Position numbers and translations under genes: made by a program. A stretch of DNA of 37,106 bases from Streptosporangiaceae bacterium (GTDB lineage Bacteria > Actinomycetota > Actinomycetes > Streptosporangiales > Streptosporangiaceae): the NCBI GenBank assembly GCA_025934375.1, contig JAICYD010000071.1, positions 1-37,106 of the forward strand. The letters are read 5' to 3'. Under the pieces are notes generated by a model, which saw only the letters and a list, made by a program, of their open reading frames with translations, did not search any database and was not told the DNA's origin. This document shows positions 1-7,478 of this stretch, one piece after another (position 1 is the first letter of the stretch; the number at the start of each line of letters is the position of its first letter).

Positions 1-352
1 ACCCGGCACGGGACGCCCCGCACAGCCCCAGAACCGGAGAAGATCACTCCATATAGCGTGGGCAGCACGCGCTTAACCTGTGGGCAGCCCGTCAGCCAAG
101 CCGTCTTTGCGCAGGCCAGCCCTAAACGTGAAGACCTCACCCTCGTTCCCATTCCGCCCGTAAGCTCAAGCCCGCATGCCCCAGGTCAGCTCCACAATTA
201 TTGCTCTCCGAGCATAGACAACCACTGTGCGTAGCCGATAGTGTGGCCAGCGTGCTACCGGCGGTTGCCCGGTTATTTCCCCCCGGGCTGCTGGCAGCGT
301 AGCGCCGCGAGCCGTTCCGGTTCTGGGGGGTTACCGGAGACCGCTCGCTCCG

Positions 353-388
353 CTGGTCCCTAGGCGGCCGACCCTGCCTAGGGACCAG
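353..388. repeat. 12-bp perfect inverted repeat (terminator-like hairpin)
   Basis: CTGGTCCCTAGG at 353-364 is perfectly complementary to CCTAGGGACCAG at 377-388, with a 12-base loop. There is no T-run after either arm, so it could be a terminator of an upstream gene outside the window or a protein-binding site. It lies about 90 bases before the reductase start. Confidence 0.55.
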
Positions 389-430
389 CCTCCGCGCTCG
401 CCGCATTCGCGGTCCCGCTAGCGACCCGTG

Positions 431-449
431 ATCATGAGCCAAGCATGAT
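431..449. promoter_or_regulatory. Possible operator, ATCATG-N7-CATGAT
   Basis: A perfect 6-bp inverted repeat with a 7-base spacer ends 31 bases before the chosen GTG start of the aldo/keto reductase. Its position fits an operator or an element near the transcription start. No cognate regulator is identifiable here. Confidence 0.3.
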
Positions 450-479
450 GAAGTGAGGGCCGTAGCGAAGGAGCACGTC

Positions 480-1433
480 GTGACGGACAGGACAGTCAGC
501 CTTGGGGGCTGGCAGACCTCGGCCGAGGGCCTTGGCTGCTTTGGCATGAGCTCGGCGTACGGTGCCGCGGACTGGGATGAGTCGGTCGCCACGATCCGCC
601 GCGCTCTTGACCTGGGCGTGACGCTGATCGACACCGCCAACTCCTACGGCATCGGCCACAATGAGGTACTCGTCGGCCGGGCGATCACCGGGCGACGCGA
701 CGAGGTCCAGCTCGCTACCAAGGCAGGCATGGACTTCAGTTCCGGCCGGCTGGAGCTGCGCGCCGATCCTGCCTACCTCAAGGCCGCCTGCGACGCGTCG
801 TTGCTGCGGCTCGGCACCGACCACATCGACCTGTACTACCTGCACCGCGTCTCCCCGGGCACGCCGGTGGAAGATTCGGTGGCCGCCCTCGCCGACCTCG
901 TCAAGGCAGGCAAGGTGAGCCACCTCGGACTGTCTGAGGTGACCGGGGACCAGCTCCGCGTGGCGCACGCCGTTCACCCCATCACGGCGGTGCAGAGCGA
1001 GTACTCCCTGTGGACCCGCGATCCGGAGGGCACGCTGACCGACGCCGCCCGCCAGCTCGGGGCGGGCCTGGTGGCGTACTCGCCGCTCGGCCGGGGGTTC
1101 CTCACCGGGACCCTGGACGTGACGTCCCTGGCCGACAACGACTTCCGGCGGCCCCTGCCCAGGTTCAGCGGGGCGGCCGCCGAGGCGAACACCGCTATTA
1201 CCGCCGCCGTGCGGGAGATCGCCGCCGCCCACGACGCGACACCAGCCCAGGTCGCTATCGCGTGGGTCCGCGCCCAGTCCGGGCGGCTCGGCATTCCGGT
1301 CGTGCCGATTCCCGGCACCAAGCGGGTCCGGTGGCTCGAGGAGAACGCGGCCGCCATGGACCTTGCCCTGACCGGCGGGGACCTGATGACGCTGGACGCC
1401 CTGGCCGATATCGTCGTGGGCGGCCGTTATTGA
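480..1433 (+). CDS. Aldo/keto reductase
   Basis: This is a 317-residue NAD(P)H-dependent oxidoreductase of the aldo/keto reductase superfamily, a cytosolic TIM-barrel enzyme that reduces aldehydes or ketones. The catalytic tetrad can be followed: Asp in LIDTANSYG, Tyr in the same motif, Lys in LATKAG and His in DLYYLHRVS. The C-terminal coenzyme site is represented by IPVVPIPGTKR, close to the usual IPIPGT motif. The frame is open from GTG 453, but GTG 480 has AAGGAG seven bases upstream, so I place the start there. The length is normal for the family. The substrate cannot be told. It is followed, 77 bases later, by an unrelated hypothetical gene on the same strand. Confidence 0.93.
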   Translation: MTDRTVSLGGWQTSAEGLGCFGMSSAYGAADWDESVATIRRALDLGVTLIDTANSYGIGHNEVLVGRAITGRRDEVQLATKAGMDFSSGRLELRADPAYLKAACDASLLRLGTDHIDLYYLHRVSPGTPVEDSVAALADLVKAGKVSHLGLSEVTGDQLRVAHAVHPITAVQSEYSLWTRDPEGTLTDAARQLGAGLVAYSPLGRGFLTGTLDVTSLADNDFRRPLPRFSGAAAEANTAITAAVREIAAAHDATPAQVAIAWVRAQSGRLGIPVVPIPGTKRVRWLEENAAAMDLALTGGDLMTLDALADIVVGGRY

Positions 1434-1510
1434 GCCGCCGCTACCGGGCCGTGATTGCGAGGGACGGCGTAATCCTCGCTAGCGGGCATGCACGCCCCGG
1501 TACATCGTGA

Positions 1511-2704
1511 GTGAACGTGCCTGGGCATGGCTGTGAACTGCTGGCGGCGGACGCGGGTTTCGCCGCCGGATACCATGACGGGGTGGGCGATCCACGGATC
1601 TACCAGGTGCTTGTCGCGGACGAGACGGCCGCGCGGGCCGGGCTGGCGGCCGCGCGGCGGTTGCTCGCAGCCTGTGGAAAACCTCCGGCCGCGATCAGTG
1701 TCTGGGCCAGCCTCGCGCCGTCCGCGGTTGCCGGCGTCGCCGGCCTGCTACCCCACGAGATCGTGAGTGCCGACATCGCCCTGGAGCCAAGCGCCTTCGG
1801 CGACCTGGCGGAGGCGCTGCGCGATGAGCCGCGGGTTCACAACTGGCACCTGTCGCAGCGGGGGTCGGCGTTCGGCTCGGCGATTGGCGTGGGGACCCCG
1901 CACCCGTCCGCGCATGACGGGTCCACATCGATGGTCTCGTTCGACTTCGGCGGGGACCCGGTACCGGAGGCCATCGACAATGGCCGCTTCCGGCGCTGGC
2001 TGGACGGGCTGCTGAGCGTCGGCCTGCTTCCGTCAACGGTAGGCGCCGCCCGCCTCATGGAGACGTTCGCCGCGACCTTCCCGTCCCGGTCAGCTCTGCC
2101 CTGGCCAGCGCCGCCCCGGCCAGCACTGAGCAGGCCCCCCGGCCCGGGACCGTTCCGCGAGGGCGGGGTGCAGGTCAGCGCGCGGGGCTGGCGCACGATG
2201 CGCGGTGACCGGGACCAGCACTGGCCGGGCGCGTGCCAGATCGCCATTCCGGTCGATCCGGCGACGGCGCTGGACCGGGCGGCGCCGCTATTCAAGCCGG
2301 GCGGGCCAGTGGAGTTCCACGGGTACTACCGGTCGGCCGTCCTCGGGAAGGCGGACCTGGCCGCGCGGCTGGCGGCCGTCGGGTCGGCGACGTTCGTGCT
2401 GCACACCAGCGACAGCGACGGCACCAGCCTCGACGAGGCGACGGTGGACGCGCTGCTCGCGGTGACGGGCGATGACCTGGTCTGCGTGGACTGGCGTTGC
2501 GACTGGCCGGACGCGGTGCCCGGCCACAACGGCGTGCAGCTCACCGTGAACGGCGTGGGGAACCTCCACGAGGGCGACCCGGAGTACGTCCGGGGCGCGA
2601 CGGCGCTCTACCTGACCGTCCACCCGCGCGTCGCCCGGGATGTGGATAACTTCGCGGCCCGGCTGGCGGGCCGGGCCGGGGCCCGGCTCAGCCGCTCGCG
2701 GTAA
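1511..2704 (+). CDS. Hypothetical protein, 397 residues
   Basis: I do not recognise a family. The frame is open for 397 codons with actinomycete-like GC bias in the third position. The protein looks like a soluble two-part alpha/beta protein: residues about 1-190 include a patch GSTSMVSFDFGGDPVPEA, then a proline-rich linker at about 195-220, then a second part with VCVDWRCDWPDAVPGHNGVQLTVNG. No signal peptide or membrane span is evident. The start is uncertain: GTG 1511 is used, but a GTG near 1582 (VGDPRIYQVLVADE) is possible. The last 417 bases are antisense to the open frame of the convergent carbonic anhydrase-like gene. Confidence 0.6.
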   Translation: MNVPGHGCELLAADAGFAAGYHDGVGDPRIYQVLVADETAARAGLAAARRLLAACGKPPAAISVWASLAPSAVAGVAGLLPHEIVSADIALEPSAFGDLAEALRDEPRVHNWHLSQRGSAFGSAIGVGTPHPSAHDGSTSMVSFDFGGDPVPEAIDNGRFRRWLDGLLSVGLLPSTVGAARLMETFAATFPSRSALPWPAPPRPALSRPPGPGPFREGGVQVSARGWRTMRGDRDQHWPGACQIAIPVDPATALDRAAPLFKPGGPVEFHGYYRSAVLGKADLAARLAAVGSATFVLHTSDSDGTSLDEATVDALLAVTGDDLVCVDWRCDWPDAVPGHNGVQLTVNGVGNLHEGDPEYVRGATALYLTVHPRVARDVDNFAARLAGRAGARLSRSR

Positions 2705-3226
2705 GTCGGCCGGGCGGACGCCGGCGGCGTGCCGCCGGGCCAGGGCGCGGTACGTCTCCGGGTTGCCCTCGACCCAGAATCGCGCGCCCGGCGAGAGCTC
2801 GCCGATCACCCGGGCTGGGATGCCGGCCGCCTGCATCCCCTCGGGGATCTTCATCCCCGGCGGGACGGTGGCGCCCGCGGCGACGAGCGCGCGGCTGCCG
2901 ATGACGGCGCCGTCGAGCACGGTGGCGCCGTTGCCGATCAGCGCCTCGGCACCGACGACGGCCCCGTGCACGACGCACAAATGGCCCACCGTGGCGCCCT
3001 CGCCGATCTCGCAGGGCGGCGTGGCGCCGCCATGCAGCACCGAGCCGTCTTGGATGTTGGCCCCGCGGCGCACGATGATCGGGCCGAAATCGGCTCGCAG
3101 CACCGCGCCGTACCAGATCGACGCCTCGTCCTCGACGCTTACGTCCCCGACCAGCGTGGCCGTCGGGGCGATCCAGGCGGTGGGACTGACGGTCGGCGAG
3201 TGACCCTCAAAGGAAAACAGCGGCAT
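2288..3226 (-). CDS. Gamma-class carbonic anhydrase-like / acyltransferase-fold protein with antisense C-terminal extension
   Basis: The first roughly 175 residues are a left-handed beta-helix protein of the gamma-carbonic anhydrase-like family. They show hexapeptide repeats (IGEGATVGHLCVVHG, IGNGATVLDGAVIG) and candidate zinc-ligand histidines in LHGG, VGHLCVVHG. The start ATG 3226 gives the usual MPLFSFEGHSPTV opening; GTG 3244 is an alternative. Family members normally end near residue 175-180, about position 2700, but here no stop occurs until 2288. The remaining roughly 135 residues are Arg/Pro/Val-rich and read antisense through the 3' end of the convergent gene, so they are probably not functional sequence. 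The gene follows purU on the same strand with a gap of about 35 bases and may be co-transcribed with it. Confidence 0.8.
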   Translation of the reverse strand: MPLFSFEGHSPTVSPTAWIAPTATLVGDVSVEDEASIWYGAVLRADFGPIIVRRGANIQDGSVLHGGATPPCEIGEGATVGHLCVVHGAVVGAEALIGNGATVLDGAVIGSRALVAAGATVPPGMKIPEGMQAAGIPARVIGELSPGARFWVEGNPETYRALARRHAAGVRPADLPRAAEPGPGPARQPGREVIHIPGDARVDGQVERRRAPDVLRVALVEVPHAVHGELHAVVAGHRVRPVATPVHADQVIARHREQRVHRRLVEAGAVAVAGVQHERRRPDGRQPRGQVRLPEDGRPVVPVELHWPARLE

Positions 3227-3260
3227 CAGGCAATCATGCATCACGGGGCCTGAGGACTGG

Positions 3261-4133
3261 CTACTGGAACACCACCGTGCGGTTGCCGTTCAGCAGGACC
3301 CGGTGCTCGGCGTGCCAGGTGACGGCGCGCGAGAGGACCTGGGCCTCGACGTCGCGGCCGGCCTCGACCAGGCGCGGCGCGGAGAACCGATGGTCCACGC
3401 GCATGATGCCCTGCTCGATGATCGGGCCCTCGTCCAGGTCGGGCGTCACGTAATGCGCGGTCGCGCCGACGAGCTTGACCCCCTTGGCCTGGGCCTGGTG
3501 ATACGGCTTGGCGCCTTTGAAGCTCGGCAGGAACGAGTGGTGGATGTTGATCATGCGGCCCTCGACCCGCTTGCACACGTCGGACGACAGGACCTGCATG
3601 TAGCGGGCCAAGACGATGAGCTCGGTCCGCGTCTGGTCGATCACCGACATCAGCTCAGCCTCCGCGGCCGGCTTGGTGGCCGCCGTCACCGGGATGTGGT
3701 GGAACGGCAGCTTGTAGGAGGCGGTCAGGTCGCGGAAGTCAGCGTGGTTGGACACCACGCCGGTCAAGTCGACCGGCAGCGATCCCGCCTGCCAGCGGAA
3801 CAGCAGGTCGTTGAGGCAGTGACCGAGCTTGGAGACCATGAGCAGGGTCTTGATCCGAGCCGACTTGTCGTGCAGCCGCCAGGACATGTGACACGACTCG
3901 GCGACCCAGGTGAAGTCCCGCTCGAGGTCGGCCAGCGGGAGCCCGGGCGGGGGCACCGAGAAGTGCACCCGCATGAAGAAACGGCCCTCGTCGGCGTCCC
4001 CGTACTGCTGGCTGTCGATGATGTTCGCCGAGTGCTGCACCAGGAAGCTGGAGACCGCGTACACGATCCCCGGCTTGTCCGGGCACGACAGGGTCAGGAT
4101 GTACTCCAGCCCACCCTGGCTCGGTGCGCTCAT
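3261..4133 (-). CDS. purU: Formyltetrahydrofolate deformylase
   Basis: PurU hydrolyses 10-formyl-tetrahydrofolate to formate and THF in the cytosol. The 290-residue protein has an N-terminal ACT domain (about residues 5-85, beginning YILTLSCPDKPGIVYAVSSF) and a formyltransferase catalytic domain. The active-site region INIHHSFLPSFKGAKPYHQA and the later TPDLDEGPIIEQ carry the His and Asp of the family. The frame is open to 4310, but ATG 4133 has GGGAGGGG nine bases upstream and matches the usual N-terminus. It lies downstream of the MttB-type gene on the same strand, separated by 255 bases, and its role fits with recycling the folate one-carbon pool fed by that locus. Confidence 0.95.
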   Translation of the reverse strand: MSAPSQGGLEYILTLSCPDKPGIVYAVSSFLVQHSANIIDSQQYGDADEGRFFMRVHFSVPPPGLPLADLERDFTWVAESCHMSWRLHDKSARIKTLLMVSKLGHCLNDLLFRWQAGSLPVDLTGVVSNHADFRDLTASYKLPFHHIPVTAATKPAAEAELMSVIDQTRTELIVLARYMQVLSSDVCKRVEGRMINIHHSFLPSFKGAKPYHQAQAKGVKLVGATAHYVTPDLDEGPIIEQGIMRVDHRFSAPRLVEAGRDVEAQVLSRAVTWHAEHRVLLNGNRTVVFQ

Positions 4134-4388
4134 CAGCTGCCCCTCCCGCCTGTGCGGCCACTGCGGCGACTCGCGTCCGCTACGGCAAGAATCACCCGAC
4201 ACGAGCAGGTTGCGCCATGTCATCCGGCCACAAAACTGCGTTGGTCCCCACTGTGCCAGGAACCTGCCAATCCAGCCAGAAAGGCTCTGAACAGCTAATA
4301 TAATCCCCAACGAGCGGTTCTATCCAATTTGGTCTCCGCCCCAAATCGCGGGATGCCAGGTGCATCGCGGGCGGAAACGGCGGGCGGG
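4134..4388. promoter_or_regulatory. purU leader with candidate promoter
   Basis: This 255-base gap separates the mttB-like stop from the purU start. On the minus strand a TATATT box at 4302-4297 sits in a locally AT-rich patch and could be a -10 element, which would give a leader of about 150 bases. An inverted repeat ATTTGG-N8-CCAAAT lies at 4327-4346, just upstream of that box. I could not match the leader to a known riboswitch by eye. Confidence 0.35.
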
Positions 4389-5828
4389 TTAGTCGCCGAG
4401 CTCGCGCCGGCGGCGGGTTACGTAGTCGTCGAGATCGGCGCGGATGGCGTCGTCAAGGGGAGGCGGCGTGAACGAATCCAGGCGGGACTTCCAGATGTCA
4501 GCGGCGCGGGCGGCGGTGTCCTTGCCGCCTAGGCGCAGCCAGCGCTCGAAGTTCGCCGTGGAGGACAGGATCGGGCGGTAGAAGCACTCGCGGAAGCGCT
4601 CCATGGTGTGCGCGGCGCCGAGGAAGTGGCCGCCGTGCCCGACCTCCTCGTGCGCGCCGAAGGCCAGCGACTCCTCGGTGATCTCCAGCGGCGTGAACTC
4701 GACCTTGAGCTGGCGCAGGATCTCGATGTCGATGATGAACTTCTCATAGCAGCTAACCAGGCCGCCCTCCAGCCAGCCGGCCGAGTGCATGACGAAGTTC
4801 GCGCCGGCCAGGAACGTCGGCAGCATGGTCATCAGCGACTCGTACGCGGCCTGGGCGTCGGGGACCTGAGCGGAGTTCAGCCCGCCGCCGGTGCGGAACG
4901 GCAGTCCGTAGTGCCGGGCGAGCTGGCCGGTGCACAGCAGGCCGAGCGCGGATTCGGGCGTGCCGAATGAGGGCGACCCGGACTGCATGTCGATGTTGGA
5001 CAGGAACGAGCCGAAGATCACCGGGCATCCCGGCCGGATCAGCTGGGCCAGCGCGATCCCGGACAGCGCCTCGGCGAGCTGCTGCACCAGCGCGGCCGGG
5101 ATGGTTACTGGCGACATGGCGCCCATGAGCAGGAACGGGGTCAAGATGACCGGCTGGGCGGCCGCATTGTACTCGAACTGGGCGTCCAGCATGCGGTCGT
5201 CCCAGCGGAGCGGAGAGTTGCAGTTGATCAGCGAGACCACGGCGGGCGTCCGCTCGATGCTCTCCCGGCTGCCGAACAAGATCTCGGTCATCGCGATCGT
5301 GTCGGCGGCGTTCGGCCCGGAGACCACGTTGCCCATGTAGATCTTGTCGGTCACCGTCTGCAGCGCGTAGATCATGTCCAGGTGCCGTGAGTCCAGCGGC
5401 GCGTCGTTCGGCTCGCAGATCACCCCGCCCGCCGAGTCGAGCTCGGGGAACGATTGCGACAGCGCCGCCAGGTTGCGGAAGTCCTGCAGGGTCGCGTCGC
5501 GACGGACGTCGCCCTCGCGGATGAACGGCGAGCCGTACACGGCGGAGAAGACCATGTGGTCGCCGCCGATGTGCACGTTGTTGGCGGGGTTGCGGGCCTG
5601 CATGTCGAACTCGCGCGGCGCCTTGGCGACCTGCTCCATCACGAAGTCGGGGTCCAGGTAGACGACCTCGCCGTCGACCTTCTGCCCGGCCTTGGCGAAC
5701 AGCTCCACGGCCTCCGGCTTGGCGAACTGCACGCCGATCTCGGAGACGATCCGGCGCCAGCCGCGATCCAGGACGGCGATCGCGTCGGGGGAGAGGATCT
5801 CATACCTCGGCATCGTGTTGATGAACAT
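4389..5828 (-). CDS. MttB-superfamily (trimethylamine/betaine-type) corrinoid methyltransferase, non-pyrrolysine
   Basis: The 479-residue product belongs to the MttB (trimethylamine methyltransferase) superfamily. These enzymes move a methyl group from a methylated amine to the cobalt of a cognate corrinoid protein. Family-like stretches include ILSPDAIAVLDRGWRRIVSE near the N-terminus, FLLMGAMSPVTIPAALVQQL in the barrel and YGLPFRTGGGLNSAQVPDAQ. The frame is uninterrupted by amber codons, so the enzyme is of the pyrrolysine-free type, whose characterised members demethylate quaternary amines such as glycine betaine, proline betaine or carnitine. The start ATG 5828 has GAGG six bases upstream; the TTG at 5870 is less likely. 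The gene is divergent from the IclR regulator, which is followed by the partner corrinoid protein. The actual substrate is unknown. Confidence 0.9.
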   Translation of the reverse strand: MFINTMPRYEILSPDAIAVLDRGWRRIVSEIGVQFAKPEAVELFAKAGQKVDGEVVYLDPDFVMEQVAKAPREFDMQARNPANNVHIGGDHMVFSAVYGSPFIREGDVRRDATLQDFRNLAALSQSFPELDSAGGVICEPNDAPLDSRHLDMIYALQTVTDKIYMGNVVSGPNAADTIAMTEILFGSRESIERTPAVVSLINCNSPLRWDDRMLDAQFEYNAAAQPVILTPFLLMGAMSPVTIPAALVQQLAEALSGIALAQLIRPGCPVIFGSFLSNIDMQSGSPSFGTPESALGLLCTGQLARHYGLPFRTGGGLNSAQVPDAQAAYESLMTMLPTFLAGANFVMHSAGWLEGGLVSCYEKFIIDIEILRQLKVEFTPLEITEESLAFGAHEEVGHGGHFLGAAHTMERFRECFYRPILSSTANFERWLRLGGKDTAARAADIWKSRLDSFTPPPLDDAIRADLDDYVTRRRRELGD

Positions 5829-5905
5829 GGGCCGCCTCGCAACTGAGTGGAACGCGCTGGTATTTCGCAATCTTGACCGATCTTAAGCCCGCCCCGTACG
5901 ATCAC

Positions 5906-5936
5906 ATAGTAGAACCTAGTTCCATAAAGTGGAACT
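5906..5936. promoter_or_regulatory. Candidate IclR operator and divergent promoter region
   Basis: AGTTCCA (5918-5924) and TGGAACT (5930-5936) form a perfect inverted repeat with a 5-base spacer. An overlapping GAAC-CTA-GTTC lies at 5912-5922, giving three GAAC/GTTC half sites. On the minus strand TACTAT (5911-5906) could be the -10 box of the methyltransferase gene, with TTCCAC (5934-5929) 17 bases upstream as the -35 box. The palindrome would then cover that promoter. IclR-family proteins commonly bind short palindromes of this type in divergent intergenic regions, so autoregulation by the adjacent gene is a reasonable inference. Confidence 0.5.
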
Positions 5937-5963
5937 CCTGGCGGAACAGGGCAGAAGATCTCG

Positions 5964-6017
5964 ATGAGCAGCGTGTCTTAATGAGCAGCGTGTCTTAATG
6001 AGCAGCGTGACTTGATG
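5964..6017 (+). repeat. 17-bp tandem repeat forming a chain of five-codon micro-ORFs before the IclR start
   Basis: ATG codons at 5964, 5981, 5998 and 6015 are spaced exactly 17 bases apart. The first three each read Met-Ser-Ser-Val-Ser/Thr and stop. Each stop overlaps the next start (TAATG, TAATG, TGATG). The fourth ATG begins the regulator (Met-Ser-Thr-Ala-Gly). The first two units are identical and the third differs by one base within its coding part. Confidence 0.85.
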
Positions 6018-6791
6018 AGCACCGCGGGCAACCCGAGCGGCACGCAGGCCGTGGACCGGGCGGCGAAGCTGTTGTCGGAAGTCGTCCACTCCACGGTCCC
6101 GGTCACGTTCACCGAGCTGACTGCGGCCACCGGGCTGGCCAAGTCCACGACGTCGCGGCTGTTGCTGGCCCTGGAGCGCAATGGCCTGGTCCGGCGCGAC
6201 GATCACGGCCGCTTCTTGCCGGGTGAGATGTTCGTGAGCTTCGCCTGGCGTGGCGGCGCCGACACCAGCCTGGTCGCGGTCGCGCAGCCGTTCCTGGACC
6301 GGCTCGGCAAGTCGACGGGCGAGACGATCAACCTGGGCGTGGCCAACGGGCCCCAGGCGGAGACGATCGCGCAGGTCGACTGCGCCTACCTGATCGGCGG
6401 GACAAACTGGGTGGGCTTGTCGGTCCCGCTGCACGCCTCGGCCATCGGCAAGGTGCTGCTCGCCCACGGCGCGGCGCAGCTGTCGGCCGGGCCGATGGCG
6501 CGGACGACCGACAAGACGATCACCAGCGAGGCCACGCTGCGGGCCGACCTGGCCGGGGTGCGCGCCCGCGGCTACGCGGTCAGCGATGAGGAGCTCGAGC
6601 CGGGGCTGATCACCATCGCCGCCCCGGTCTTCCGGTTTGACGGGACGGTGGTGGCCGCGCTGTCGGTGTCCGCGCCCACCTCCCGGATGAAGCGAGAGAC
6701 CGCCATGGCGGTCGCGCGCCGCTGCGTCGAGGAGGCCGCGGGGTTGTCATCAGCACTTGGCTACCGGCCGCGCGCGAGAAAGGGTGCCTGA
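6015..6791 (+). CDS. IclR-family transcriptional regulator
   Basis: This 258-residue regulator has an N-terminal winged helix-turn-helix at about residues 15-75 (FTELTAATGLAKSTTSRLLL) and a C-terminal IclR effector-binding domain (VPLHASAIGKVLLAHGA, GYAVSDEELEPGLITIAAPV). IclR proteins bind small catabolic effectors and repress or activate neighbouring operons. The gene is divergent from the MttB-type methyltransferase and is the first gene of the plus-strand cluster: its stop lies three bases before the start of the corrinoid protein. It is therefore the likely local regulator of this pathway. The start is ATG 6015, reached through an overlapping chain of short reading frames; no strong ribosome binding site lies directly before it. 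Confidence 0.92.
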   Translation: MSTAGNPSGTQAVDRAAKLLSEVVHSTVPVTFTELTAATGLAKSTTSRLLLALERNGLVRRDDHGRFLPGEMFVSFAWRGGADTSLVAVAQPFLDRLGKSTGETINLGVANGPQAETIAQVDCAYLIGGTNWVGLSVPLHASAIGKVLLAHGAAQLSAGPMARTTDKTITSEATLRADLAGVRARGYAVSDEELEPGLITIAAPVFRFDGTVVAALSVSAPTSRMKRETAMAVARRCVEEAAGLSSALGYRPRARKGA

Positions 6792-6794
6792 ACC

Positions 6795-7460
6795 GTGACC
6801 AGAGATGACCTGCTCAGCGAGCTTTACGACAAGACCCTCGTCGGCAACGGGCCGGACGTATTGACGCTCACCAGGCAGGGGCTCAGCGATGGGCTCGGCC
6901 CGGAGGCGCTGCTGTATGAGGCACTGATCCCGGCGCTGGAGGAGGTCGGCGCGCGGTTCGAGCGGGGCGACTTCTTCGTGCCGGAGATGCTCATCGCGGG
7001 CAAGGCGATGGCGGGCGCGCTCGACATCTTGCGTCCGCTGCTGGCCGAGACCGGCGCGCAGACCATCGGCAAGGTCGTCATGGGCACCGTCAAGGGCGAC
7101 GTGCATGACATCGGCAAGAACCTGGTCAACATCATGTTCGAGGGGGCCGGCTTTGAGGTGATCGACCTCGGCGTCCAGGTCTCGCCGGAGAAGTTCGTCA
7201 ACGCCGTCATCGAGCACAAGCCGGACATCCTCGGCTTCTCGGCCTTCCTGACCACCACGATGCCGATGTTCAAGGCGAACATGAACGCGCTGACCAAGGC
7301 CGGGCTGCGCGATGAGGTCATCATCATGGTCGGCGGTGCGCCCGTCACTCAGGAGTACGCCGACGTGGTCGGGGCCGACGGCTACGCCGCGGACGCCTCA
7401 GCGGCCGTGGTCAAGGCCAAGGAACTGCTACGCCGCCGCCGCGCCCTCGCCAACGCCTGA
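6795..7460 (+). CDS. Corrinoid (cobalamin-binding) methyltransfer protein
   Basis: The 221-residue protein is a methanol/methylamine-type corrinoid protein. It has an N-terminal helical B12-binding cap (about residues 1-88) and a C-terminal Rossmann-like B12 domain. The cobalt-ligand motif GDVHDIGKN supplies the lower-axial His, followed by GFSAFLTTTM and IMVGGAPV, which line the nucleotide tail of the cofactor. It would carry the methyl group between the MttB-type enzyme and the downstream pterin methyltransferase. It starts at GTG 6795, three bases after the regulator stop, and ends 18 bases before the next gene. No cobalamin biosynthesis gene or B12 riboswitch is visible in the window. Confidence 0.94.
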   Translation: MTRDDLLSELYDKTLVGNGPDVLTLTRQGLSDGLGPEALLYEALIPALEEVGARFERGDFFVPEMLIAGKAMAGALDILRPLLAETGAQTIGKVVMGTVKGDVHDIGKNLVNIMFEGAGFEVIDLGVQVSPEKFVNAVIEHKPDILGFSAFLTTTMPMFKANMNALTKAGLRDEVIIMVGGAPVTQEYADVVGADGYAADASAAVVKAKELLRRRRALANA

Positions 7461-7478
7461 GAATAGGAACCTCCGCCG

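Larger units (their letters stand above)
1..479. other. Non-coding or unresolved left edge
   Basis: I see no convincing gene before the aldo/keto reductase. The open frames here are arginine- and proline-rich translations of GC-rich DNA without family signatures. The stretch holds two inverted repeats, at 353-388 and 431-449, described separately. The first part may be the tail of an intergenic region whose gene lies outside the window. Confidence 0.5.

Noticed and set aside
137..640. Open frames on the minus strand at the left edge
   Set aside because: Arg/Pro-rich translations without a ribosome binding site or family signature, overlapping the real reductase gene on the other strand.
4134..4290. 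Riboswitch in the purU leader
   Set aside because: I compared by eye with glycine, cobalamin and folate riboswitch cores and saw no convincing match; a covariance-model search would decide.
4389..5828. Pyrrolysine-containing trimethylamine methyltransferase
   Set aside because: There is no in-frame TAG in the gene and no pyl genes in the window.
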